Below are positions 31,604 to 39,945 of a DNA stretch of 64,000 nucleotides, one piece after another. This DNA comes from Thaumasiovibrio occultus (GTDB lineage: Bacteria > Pseudomonadota > Gammaproteobacteria > Enterobacterales > Vibrionaceae): NCBI GenBank assembly GCA_019703815.1, contig AP023052.1, forward strand, positions 992,001 to 1,056,000. Direction: 5' to 3'. Within the stretch, counting starts at the first letter, position 1. Every line of letters begins with the position of its first letter. Made by a program: the position numbers and the translations under genes. Under the pieces are notes generated by a model. It had not been told where the DNA came from. It was given only the letters and a program-made list of their open reading frames with translations, and searched no databases.

Positions 31604-32626
31604 TTAACTTAGTAGCGGCATGACGCGATTTCGACCTAACTGCTTGGCCTTGATCAGTTGCTCGTCAGCGCTGTGAAGCAACTGCGTCGCACTGATATCG
31701 GACTGGTGTTGCGCGACTCCAAACGATGCGCTGATGGTGTTAACGCTTTTGCCGCTAAACTTGTCTTTCACTGCCAGCTTATCAATCTGCTTGCGAACGC
31801 TCTCTGCCAATTGGCGCGCAGGGGCAAGGACCTTATGCGGCGCGATCAGGGCGAACTCTTCACCGCCGATCCGATAGGCTTGGATCCCATCACGGCAGTT
31901 GTCGTTCAAGCGGCGAGCGACGGCTTTAAGCACCTGATCGCCAAGTTGATGGCCAAAGTTGTCGTTAAACGCTTTAAAGTGGTCTAAATCAAGCACAATC
32001 ACGCTGAACGCGGTGCCAAGCTGCGTCCAAGAGGCGAGATCTTGATCGAAAGCGCGGCGGTTGTAGATCTTGGTCAATGCGTCTTCATGGGCTTCTTTAC
32101 GCGACTCAGATAACGCCGATTTAAGCTGGCTAATCTCGGCCTGCGCTTGCGTCAACTCGTTGCTAAATACGTTAGTCGCGGTTTCGATGTCGCCAGAGTC
32201 GCGCAGTAAATCGCGGACGAGTTTCATCACTTCGTCAAGGGTGATCCCATGTTGTTCGGCCTCTGCCAAACGCTGAAACCCAGAGCGCAATGCCGACTGA
32301 AACGCTTGCGTGCCCGCTAAGGTATCATCCATCGAATGGTTCATTTCTATCGCCATCGCTTCTAGACTACGCTTGACTTGATCGATATCGCGCTCGGCTT
32401 CACTGGCAATATGTGAGGAATACAGGGTTTGGCAAAAGGTGGGATAGAAGTGTTGGCCTTGCTCTATCGCGTGATCCATCGCGGTGTTGAGAGCGGGCGT
32501 AGTGCCGGCGCTATAGGTGTACCAAATTGCGTAGTTGGTTGGCGTAGTAGGAATTTGATATTTCACCATTAATGGCACAGTTTGTTTGAGAAGAAGCGCG
32601 GATTGTTCTAGCAGATCCTTTGCCAT
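31604..32626 (-). CDS. Diguanylate cyclase (GGDEF domain)
   Basis: This enzyme makes c-di-GMP from two GTP. The protein has 340 residues. The N-terminal ~170 residues are helical with no membrane segment, probably a cytosolic sensor or oligomerisation region. They are followed by a GGDEF domain with DALTKIYNRRAFD, the metal-binding VLDLDHFKAFND and an intact GGEEF at 254-258. The usual inhibitory RxxD five residues before it reads Arg245-Asp-Gly-Ile248, so the product-binding Asp is missing. It lies downstream of argS beyond a terminator. Given the nearby polysaccharide locus, a link to biofilm is plausible but unproven. Confidence 0.9.
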   Translation of the reverse strand: MAKDLLEQSALLLKQTVPLMVKYQIPTTPTNYAIWYTYSAGTTPALNTAMDHAIEQGQHFYPTFCQTLYSSHIASEAERDIDQVKRSLEAMAIEMNHSMDDTLAGTQAFQSALRSGFQRLAEAEQHGITLDEVMKLVRDLLRDSGDIETATNVFSNELTQAQAEISQLKSALSESRKEAHEDALTKIYNRRAFDQDLASWTQLGTAFSVIVLDLDHFKAFNDNFGHQLGDQVLKAVARRLNDNCRDGIQAYRIGGEEFALIAPHKVLAPARQLAESVRKQIDKLAVKDKFSGKSVNTISASFGVAQHQSDISATQLLHSADEQLIKAKQLGRNRVMPLLS

Positions 32627-32675
32627 CAGATGTTATCCCTATTTCTGAAGACGACTACATGGGGTGAGCAGGTAT

Positions 32676-32706
32676 AAAAAAGCCCTCTGGGATAATAGAG
32701 GGCTTT
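32676..32706 (-). terminator. Terminator of argS
   Basis: The stem AGCCCTCT/AGAGGGCT with an 8-base loop is followed on the minus strand by six T. It separates argS from the diguanylate cyclase gene. Confidence 0.88.
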
Positions 32707-32736
32707 AAAAAACGAGTCAAAGATAAGTGACTGGTA

Positions 32737-34467
32737 TTACATGCGTTCTAGGGTTTCGATACCCAGTAGCGACAAACCTTGTTTGATGGTTTTTGCTGTG
32801 AGCAACGCCAGTTTCAAGCGGCTTTGTTTCACGTCGTCTTCTGCGTTTAGGATCGGACACGCATCGTAGAAGCTTGAGAAGTTACCGGCAAGCTCGAACA
32901 GGTAGCTACACATTACGTGTGGGTGGCCTTCACGCGCAACGGTTTGTACCGCTTCTTCAAATTGCAGCAGTTTCGACAGCAGCACTTGCTCTCTTTCATC
33001 ACTGATCGTGATTGGTGCAGTTAGCTCTGCTTCGGTTAGACCAGAGCGCTTGAAGATAGACGACACGCGCGCATAGGCGTATTGCATGTAAGGCGCGGTG
33101 TTGCCCTCAAATGCCAGCATGTTGTCCCAATCGAACACGTAGTCGGTGGTGCGGTGCTTAGACAGATCAGAGTATTTCACCGCTGCCATTGCAACAGTTG
33201 ATGCGATATTGGCTTTCTCTTCTGCGCTTAGCTCTGGGTTTTTCTCTTCGATCAGCGCTGTTGCGCGTTGCTCTGCTTCATCCAGCAAATCAACAAGGCG
33301 TACTGTACCGCCTGCACGGGTCTTAAACGGACGACCGTCTTTACCCAGCATCATGCCGAACGCGTGGTGCTCAAGAGACACTGACTCAGGGATGTAGCCC
33401 GCTTTACGTACGATAGTCCATGCTTGCATCAGGTGCTGATGCTGACGCGAATCGATGAAGTACAACACGCGATCAGCGTTTAGGGTTTCGTAGCGGTATT
33501 TGGCACACGCGATATCGGTGGTGGTGTACAAGAAGCCGCCGTCGCGTTTTTGGATGATCACACCCATAGGCTCGCCGTCTTTGTTCTTGTATTCGTCAAG
33601 GAATACCACTTGCGCGCCATCATCTTCTACCGCAAGACCTTGCGCTTTTAGATCGGCAACGATCTTTGGCAGCATGTCGTTGTACATCGACTCACCCATC
33701 ACGTCGTCACGGCTTAGTGATACGTTGAGGCGATCGTAGTTACGTTGGTTTTGCTCCATTGTCACGTCAACCAACTGCTTCCACATTTTCGCGCAGTACT
33801 CGTCGCCACCTTGTAGTTTCACTACGTAGTTACGCGCACGCTCAGCAAATGCAGCGTCTTCGTCGTACAGTTTCTTCGATTCACGGTAGAAAGCTTCAAG
33901 ATCCGACAGTTCCATTGACACTTCGCCAGACTCTTTTTGTACGCGCTCAAGGTTGGCAATCAACATACCGAACTGGGTACCCCAGTCACCGATGTGGTTA
34001 GCACGAACCACCTTGTGACCTAAGAATTCTAAGGTACGCACCACTGCGTCACCGATGATGGTTGAACGTAGGTGACCAACGTGCATTTCTTTCGCGACGT
34101 TTGGCGCAGAGTAGTCAACCACGATGGTTTGTGCCGCTTCTGGCGCAACGCCTAGGCGCTCGTCGGCTAGTGCGCTTTCTGCTTGTTCAGCAAGCCAGGT
34201 TTTAGACAAGAAAATGTTGATGAAACCAGGACCCGCGATCTCGGTTTTCTCGGCAATACCATCAAGATCCAGGTGATCCAGCACTTTTTGCGCAAGTTCG
34301 CGCGGGTTCATACCCAGTCGCTTTGCAACGCCCATCACGCCGTTGGCTTGATAGTCACCAAATTGTACTTTCGCCGATTGACGTACGGCGGCTGGGCTGC
34401 CTTCTGGTGCGCCGGCTGCAACCAACGCCTGAGACACTTTGTCGTTAATGAGTGCTTGGATGTTCAA
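32737..34467 (-). CDS. argS: Arginyl-tRNA synthetase
   Basis: ArgS is a class I synthetase that charges tRNA-Arg and needs tRNA for activation. The protein has 576 residues from a TTG start at 34467. That start gives the family N terminus [14 protein letters not shown] and has AAGGA eight bases upstream. An ATG 36 bases earlier is possible but would add residues absent from other ArgS. The motifs [20 protein letters not shown] (HIGH-like HVGHL), [17 protein letters not shown] and the C-terminal anticodon-binding domain ending GIETLERM are present. Confidence 0.95.
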   Translation of the reverse strand: MNIQALINDKVSQALVAAGAPEGSPAAVRQSAKVQFGDYQANGVMGVAKRLGMNPRELAQKVLDHLDLDGIAEKTEIAGPGFINIFLSKTWLAEQAESALADERLGVAPEAAQTIVVDYSAPNVAKEMHVGHLRSTIIGDAVVRTLEFLGHKVVRANHIGDWGTQFGMLIANLERVQKESGEVSMELSDLEAFYRESKKLYDEDAAFAERARNYVVKLQGGDEYCAKMWKQLVDVTMEQNQRNYDRLNVSLSRDDVMGESMYNDMLPKIVADLKAQGLAVEDDGAQVVFLDEYKNKDGEPMGVIIQKRDGGFLYTTTDIACAKYRYETLNADRVLYFIDSRQHQHLMQAWTIVRKAGYIPESVSLEHHAFGMMLGKDGRPFKTRAGGTVRLVDLLDEAEQRATALIEEKNPELSAEEKANIASTVAMAAVKYSDLSKHRTTDYVFDWDNMLAFEGNTAPYMQYAYARVSSIFKRSGLTEAELTAPITISDEREQVLLSKLLQFEEAVQTVAREGHPHVMCSYLFELAGNFSSFYDACPILNAEDDVKQSRLKLALLTAKTIKQGLSLLGIETLERM

Positions 34468-34935
34468 TGGAATTGTCCTTTCTGCAATGCAATTGTCATG
34501 CACATGACACGGTCAGGAGACCCCAAACTTCATCTGAGTCTGGCCCCTAACTGGCTCGAATTCAAAAATAACAGTAATGATAACTGAGAAAGGTAGTGCG
34601 TTGCTACGCCAAATTGACCGCAAAGGCAATAAAAGTCCCTCCGATTTGGATGCTTGATCAGGTTAGTTTTATCGCATTGGTGAAACAGTCGCCATTTTCG
34701 TGCTTTGCGCGGAGTTGAACTGGGCTAGATTGGCATCCTTCTTGTTTGTTTGGATTAGCAGACAGCGGGGATGAAGAAGTTTAACTGGTAATGCAAATTC
34801 CACAGCAGATACCGGCAAAAATCCTCTAACCATAAATAGTTACCACACCATGTTGGCAGTTACTTACAAAAGCTGTCGACGGGGTTAGCGGTAACGTGAA
34901 GTGGCGCAGCACTGCGCTGAGCCAAGGGGGAGACG
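34468..34935. other. Divergent region between argS and the sensor operon
   Basis: This 468-base gap contains no gene that I can support. It holds the promoters of argS (minus) and of the binding-protein/kinase operon (plus). A sigma-54-like element is listed separately at 34731-34747. The sequence changes from conserved core genes to the accessory block here. Confidence 0.45.
34731..34747 (+). promoter_or_regulatory. Possible sigma-54 promoter of the binding-protein/kinase operon
   Basis: TGGCAT-CCTTC-TTGTTT matches the sigma-54 consensus TGGCAC-N5-TTGCW at most positions, with GG-N10-GT rather than GG-N10-GC. It is about 190 bases before the ATG at 34936 and would leave a long leader. It is the same variant as the element before sypA. 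Confidence 0.35.
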
Positions 34936-35877
34936 ATGAAGCCAAGCGTATTGCGAATAGCTCAATGGTGTTGGTGCAAGTTGCAAACAAATTTGCTAAT
35001 TCCGCTCAGCGGCATGCTGGCCTTCTTTGTATTTGTCTGGGCAATTGCATTTTGGAGTTTGATGGGCAGCGCCTACGCACAAGCCGTATCAGCCGAGGCG
35101 GATGGAGACACTGAGGTAATCACCTTTGGCGTGGTGCCGCAGCAATCAGCAGCGCGTTTGGTAGAGCAATGGGGGCCGTTGCTTCAGGCATGGTCTGAGA
35201 TCAGTGGCATTGAATTGCGTTTTGCTACAGCGCCAGATATTCCCACTTTTGAGCAGCGCCTTGCCGCCGGTGAGTACGATATCGCGTATATGAACCCGTA
35301 TCATTTTACCTTGTTCCATACGGTGCCAGGTTATCAAGCGTTAGCGCGAGCTCGAAATAAAGCGATCACGGGCATTATCGTTGCCTCTGCCAAGTGGCAA
35401 GGCGATGTTAATCATCTCGCCGGTCAGACCTTGGCGTTTCCCGCGCCACGCGCATTTGCCGCGACCTTGCTCACGCGCAGTGAGTTGGTGGCACAGTCGA
35501 TTCCCATTCTGCCAAAGTTTGTCGGCTCTCATGACTCGGTATATCTGGCGGTAGCGAAAGGGCTATATCCTGCGGGAGGCGGGATCATGCGCACCTTTAA
35601 CAGCATTGACCCAGCCATTCGCGATCAGCTTCAGATCATATATCAAACAAGCAGTTACACATCACACGCGATTGCTACTCATCCCAAATTGGCGTCTGAA
35701 ACGGTCAGCCGACTACAGGTAGCACTGGCGCAGTTGGACGCCCATCCGCTCGCGTTGGAGAGTTTTGAAATGCTGAGTATCGATGGCTTACAGCACGCGC
35801 AAAATGGTGATTGGCAAGATGTGGCAGATCTCAACATTGAGCTTGATCCTCGTTCGGTTGAAGGAGTGCAGCCATGA
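34936..35877 (+). CDS. PhnD/PtxB-type periplasmic substrate-binding protein, kinase-linked
   Basis: This 313-residue protein has an atypically long N-terminal region with a signal or anchor helix (about 20-48, ending GSAYAQA). A PhnD-like fold follows: ITFGVVPQQSAARLVEQWGPLLQ, then FEQRLAAGEYDIAYMNPYHFT, the ligand-pocket block of phosphonate/phosphite binding proteins. No ABC permease or ATPase is nearby. Its stop overlaps the ATG of a hybrid histidine kinase by four bases, so it most likely presents a ligand to that kinase's periplasmic domain rather than serving transport. Ligand identity is unknown. GGGGGAGACG precedes the start. Confidence 0.82.
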   Translation: MKPSVLRIAQWCWCKLQTNLLIPLSGMLAFFVFVWAIAFWSLMGSAYAQAVSAEADGDTEVITFGVVPQQSAARLVEQWGPLLQAWSEISGIELRFATAPDIPTFEQRLAAGEYDIAYMNPYHFTLFHTVPGYQALARARNKAITGIIVASAKWQGDVNHLAGQTLAFPAPRAFAATLLTRSELVAQSIPILPKFVGSHDSVYLAVAKGLYPAGGGIMRTFNSIDPAIRDQLQIIYQTSSYTSHAIATHPKLASETVSRLQVALAQLDAHPLALESFEMLSIDGLQHAQNGDWQDVADLNIELDPRSVEGVQP

Positions 35878-38549
35878 GCCTGCGTTTGAAAACCATTATT
35901 GGTATTGCAATCATCGAAGCAGTTGTGCTGGCGCTGCTGATTGTCAGTGCCTTGAGCTGGCTGAAAGAGTCAAATGAAACCCGTTTGATGGTGAGCAGCC
36001 AACAATTAGCGAGTGTGTTTGCCAATGCGACGCGCGATGCGGTGATCGCGTCTGATCTCGCTTATCTCGACAGTTTTGCGCAGTCGGTGGTGACGGAGCA
36101 AAATCTGGCGTATATCCGGATAACCGATCGTGATGCTAACGAGCTGGCGCTGCATGGCGATTATCGCTCGGTTAACCCCAATGAAATACCGAGTGAAGTG
36201 AAAGACAGCGCCTATGATGTGATTGCATCGATTGTGGTGGGGGATACGCTGTTTGGTTACGTTGAAATGGGGGTGCAGGTCAACGATTTACAACTGCTGC
36301 TAGATAACGCGCTGTGGTCAAGTTTGTCGATAGCCGGCGCGGAAATGCTGCTGGTGGCGCTGTTCTCCTTTGCGTTGGGTACTTATCTGATGCAGCGCTT
36401 GGGCGAGTTAAAACGTGGCGTTGAACAAGTTGGGCGAGAAGGCCCCGGCGCGCAAATTTATGTCGGTGACAATGATGAAGTCAGTCGGGTGGGAGAGGCG
36501 TTTAATACCATGTCGCGCTCGCTCGCTGAGGCGAAGAGAAAAATTGAAGGCGAGCAGCGCCAACAACAACACCTTCTTGAGCAAATCACCGAGCTAGCGC
36601 AAGTGGCAGAGCATGCTACCGACAGCATTGCGATCTTGGATGTTACCGGTCATGTTTCTTGGACGAACCGCGCCTTTGAACAACTGACGGGGCTAAGCAA
36701 AGACGAGATCATTGGGCAGTATCCTCTGGCAAAATTGCAGTCGGCGGATACGTCTGAGAGCACCTTACGGCTTCTAAGCCAAAGTATCGAATTGCAAAAA
36801 CCGATGCGCACAGAGATCCGACTGCAAGACAAATTTGGCCACGACTTGTGGGTCGATGTGTCATTGTCGCCAGTGCGAGATAGCGAAGGGTACGTTGAGC
36901 GGTTTATTTACGTGCAGCGTGATATTAGTGAACGGCGCTTGCTCGATGAACAGCTTGAGCAGGCACTCGATCGCGCTATGCGTGCGACTAAAGCCAAATC
37001 AGAATTCCTCGCGAACATGAGCCATGAAATTCGCACCCCAATGAATGCGATTATGGGGATCAGCGAGCTGCTGATGGAGTCGTCATCGGTCGCTAGCGAG
37101 AAAGAGCAATTGGGTTTGATCCATCAATCGGCGTCTAATCTGTTGCAGATCATCAATGACATTCTCGACTACAGCAAAATTGAGGCAGGCAAATTAACCC
37201 TTATCGAAGAGCCGTTCTGTCTCAATGAAGCGCTGGAGTCATGCTTAGACATTTGTGCCTATCAGGCTGAATGCAAAGGGCTCAACTTGATTTTGGATGT
37301 ACCCAAGAATATCAATAAAACCGTGATGGGCGATCGTGGCCGGCTCACCCAAGTCCTGCTGAATTTGGTGGGAAATGCGATCAAGTTTACCGAGCAAGGG
37401 CATGTCAAACTGTCAGTGAGTTGCTTGGAATACCATGTAACTAGCCGAATTACTTTTGTAGTGGAAGATACCGGGATCGGCATAGCTGAAGATAAGTTGG
37501 CGCTGATCATGAACAAATTCGAGCAGGTTGATAATTCAGCGACGCGCGATCATCAAGGCACGGGTTTGGGATTGGCGATATGTAATCGGTTGATCTCGAT
37601 GTTTGGTGGCCATCTCAGCGTGCAATCTACTTTAGGGCAGGGTAGTTGCTTCAAGTTTACGGTCGAGTTTCCTCATAGCCTCGAGCGCAACAACGACAAT
37701 GTTAAAACGCCGGTCGTTTCTGCGCTGCCACGCGTCATTTATGTCGACAGCTATCTGCCGCAATCTCAGGTTGTGACCCGCTATCTGACTGAACTCGGCA
37801 CCACGGTGCAGCATGTGGCCACGATGGATTTAGCGACCCGCTTTGTTTTCCATGGCGAGAGCGATGTGGATGTTTTGGTGGTGAGCGCCTCCAGTGCGCA
37901 AGACGTCGAGAAGATTGCCCAGTTCAGTCGCTTATACCAACAGCAATATCAGAAGACATTACCCATCGCCATTTTTGCCAACCATCGTTCCGTGTTGTTT
38001 GATGGCGACAACAGTGATGAGTTTATTTACCTCAATGTGCCCATTACGCGTCATCGCTTGGCCACGGCATTGGAATGCGATTGGGCACAAAAGCGTGAGT
38101 ATCAACGACCGGCGATTGAGTGGTCGCATACTGAGCCACTGTCTTTGTTGTTGGCTGAAGACAGCGAAGTGAATCGGATGTTGATTGAAAAGATGCTGGC
38201 GGATTGCCCGATCAAGGTGTTGACGGCCGTCGATGGAGAAGAAGCGGTGCAGTTGTACCAGCAGCACCTGCCGGATCTGGTGCTGACAGATATCTCTATG
38301 CCAAAAAAAGATGGCTTTGAAGTGGCTCGGATCATCCGCGAGTTACAAGCTCGCCACAACTGGCCTCGGGTGCCGATCCTTGCATTGAGTGCGCATGCTA
38401 TGAAAGAAGAGCAGAGTAAAAGCTTATCGGCGGGGATGGATGCGTATTTAACTAAGCCCATTCGTAAGGCCGATCTATTGCGTGCGCTAGCGCAGTGGAT
38501 TGAGCCGCAAAAGAGAAAGCCAACCCTGTGGGCGGAAGAGCGGTACTAG
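35874..38549 (+). CDS. Hybrid sensor histidine kinase (HAMP-PAS-HisKA-HATPase-REC)
   Basis: This 891-residue inner-membrane kinase has a transmembrane helix at about 8-30, a periplasmic sensor region at ~31-148, a second helix at ~149-172, HAMP and a linker coiled coil. PAS follows (about 245-350; ILDVTGHVSWTNRAFEQLTG), then HisKA with His384 in NMSHEIRTPMNA and HATPase with GTGLGLAI. Two receiver-like domains follow. The first (about 620-740) has no phospho-acceptor Asp (DVLVVSASS) and looks inactive. The second has LVLTDISMP and LTKPI and is intact. No Hpt domain is present, so a separate phosphotransfer protein is needed. It is co-translated with the binding protein. Confidence 0.92.
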   Translation: MSLRLKTIIGIAIIEAVVLALLIVSALSWLKESNETRLMVSSQQLASVFANATRDAVIASDLAYLDSFAQSVVTEQNLAYIRITDRDANELALHGDYRSVNPNEIPSEVKDSAYDVIASIVVGDTLFGYVEMGVQVNDLQLLLDNALWSSLSIAGAEMLLVALFSFALGTYLMQRLGELKRGVEQVGREGPGAQIYVGDNDEVSRVGEAFNTMSRSLAEAKRKIEGEQRQQQHLLEQITELAQVAEHATDSIAILDVTGHVSWTNRAFEQLTGLSKDEIIGQYPLAKLQSADTSESTLRLLSQSIELQKPMRTEIRLQDKFGHDLWVDVSLSPVRDSEGYVERFIYVQRDISERRLLDEQLEQALDRAMRATKAKSEFLANMSHEIRTPMNAIMGISELLMESSSVASEKEQLGLIHQSASNLLQIINDILDYSKIEAGKLTLIEEPFCLNEALESCLDICAYQAECKGLNLILDVPKNINKTVMGDRGRLTQVLLNLVGNAIKFTEQGHVKLSVSCLEYHVTSRITFVVEDTGIGIAEDKLALIMNKFEQVDNSATRDHQGTGLGLAICNRLISMFGGHLSVQSTLGQGSCFKFTVEFPHSLERNNDNVKTPVVSALPRVIYVDSYLPQSQVVTRYLTELGTTVQHVATMDLATRFVFHGESDVDVLVVSASSAQDVEKIAQFSRLYQQQYQKTLPIAIFANHRSVLFDGDNSDEFIYLNVPITRHRLATALECDWAQKREYQRPAIEWSHTEPLSLLLAEDSEVNRMLIEKMLADCPIKVLTAVDGEEAVQLYQQHLPDLVLTDISMPKKDGFEVARIIRELQARHNWPRVPILALSAHAMKEEQSKSLSAGMDAYLTKPIRKADLLRALAQWIEPQKRKPTLWAEERY

Positions 38550-38806
38550 TCGACCGAGATATTTACGCCATAGCGCTTGTTCTCTGCTTACCTTGCGTTT
38601 CTGGCTAGTAGCGTCTTTCAGGTAAGACGCTGTGTCTCACTTTCGAGCTAAAACCTATTTTCATGTGGCAACGATATGATTTATCGATCCTTTTAGAGAC
38701 AATTAACCGAAAGGTCTTTAGTGGTTCTGTTCCACTGTGTCGAGTTTCTTTGGCGGTATTTGGATTGCGCTGCGGGTTTCGGTAGCGATGTGAAAGGTAG
38801 GGAAAG

Positions 38807-39364
38807 ATGAAGTTTAAGCTGTTGGTGCTGAGTTCACTGTTGGTTTTATCCGGTTGTAGTCAGCGTAGTTTGGTCGGTGATACTTATGGCTACACCCTAA
38901 GTGACGATCAAACTGAGCAGAGCACGGCGTTTATCGTATTATCGAACGTGGCGTTGCCTGATGCTGTGCTAGCCGAGTTGAGACGTGATTACGCTAATGA
39001 AACCGATCCGGCGGTGCGGATTTACTATGAATACACCTTGTTCAAGCGTACCCAAGAGCGTGAATATTTAGCGAGTTATCTGCAAAGCGCGCGGATATAC
39101 CCTGAGTTGCTGTTGAGTTCACATAGCGATTGGGTGACGTCATCTAACCCGCCGCTTGACCTATTGCTGACCGCGAGTTACTCCCATGATGATGCCCTAG
39201 CGCAGGCCCTAACGCTTGGCCTTGAAAGTGATGGTTTCTATCGCAGCAGTATTGGCGCGAGTTTGTCTCGACTGCATTTTATGAATGCTGCGCGCGTGGT
39301 GCGTGTCGCCAATGAAAATGGCATTAGCGACGCGCAGTTGCACGATCTTTTGGTCGATGAATAA
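38807..39364 (+). CDS. Small lipoprotein of unknown function
   Basis: This 185-residue protein has a signal peptide and lipobox (LLVLSGC, acylated Cys about 17). The mature part is helical and soluble with no known domain. It lies 257 bases after the kinase on the same strand and is either the third member of that unit or a separate gene. The start has AGGGAAAG upstream. An envelope location is inferred from the lipobox; the residue after Cys is Ser, which would favour sorting to the outer membrane. Confidence 0.7.
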   Translation: MKFKLLVLSSLLVLSGCSQRSLVGDTYGYTLSDDQTEQSTAFIVLSNVALPDAVLAELRRDYANETDPAVRIYYEYTLFKRTQEREYLASYLQSARIYPELLLSSHSDWVTSSNPPLDLLLTASYSHDDALAQALTLGLESDGFYRSSIGASLSRLHFMNAARVVRVANENGISDAQLHDLLVDE

Positions 39365-39527
39365 GCTTGATCATTTTCCGTGTAGCATTAAGTCTTGTAG
39401 CGTGGCGGTTTGATATTTCAGCAAGCCTACAGCCTATGAAAACGATGACGAGAGCCGTCGCGAGGCAGCGAATAGGAAAGAAAACTCGGCAAGCAAATTC
39501 GAGAAGTCAGCAAGGGAAGCTAAGGAA

Positions 39528-39875
39528 ATGGCGAGCATGTTAGCTACACGTTCTACAGTTATCGCGACACTGTCTAAAGTGATCGTGATTGGGGGGCAGT
39601 TATTCAGCGGCACGCTGATTGGTCTGTTGTCGTATAGGGTAATGAGCGATCCGGGTAACCACTGGGGATTCAATATCTTGTGGCTGAACAGTATTTTCGT
39701 GCTGCTATTGGTGATGAATTTTACGCTGCCGTGGACAACGCGATTGCGTCGCCGAGCCGCTGTTGGGATCTATAGCCTGATGGCGATAGGCATGATTATC
39801 GCGATGTATCATTTCAATGTGCTATTGCCCTACGAAGTGTGGCTTGATCGTGGCATGCCAGATCGGCCATTCTAA
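39528..39875 (+). CDS. Small multi-pass membrane protein of unknown function
   Basis: I do not recognise this 115-residue frame. It has three hydrophobic segments (about 12-36, 48-66, 77-95) separated by short charged loops (TTRLRRRAAV), a pattern that follows the positive-inside rule. AAGG precedes the start region, although the exact ATG (39528 or 39537) is unclear. It sits between the lipoprotein and the convergent H-NOX kinase. It is supported by membrane topology rather than homology, so it may be spurious. Confidence 0.45.
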   Translation: MASMLATRSTVIATLSKVIVIGGQLFSGTLIGLLSYRVMSDPGNHWGFNILWLNSIFVLLLVMNFTLPWTTRLRRRAAVGIYSLMAIGMIIAMYHFNVLLPYEVWLDRGMPDRPF

Positions 39876-39945
39876 CGCATTATTATTTGGCTCAGCCGTG
39901 TCGTCGATAATTGTCGTATTGATAATTGCGGTTTCGGCGATGTGC

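Noticed and set aside
34936-35877. Phosphonate ABC transporter component
   Set aside because: No permease or ATPase gene is nearby, and the gene is fused by overlap to a histidine kinase. Sensing is the simpler explanation.
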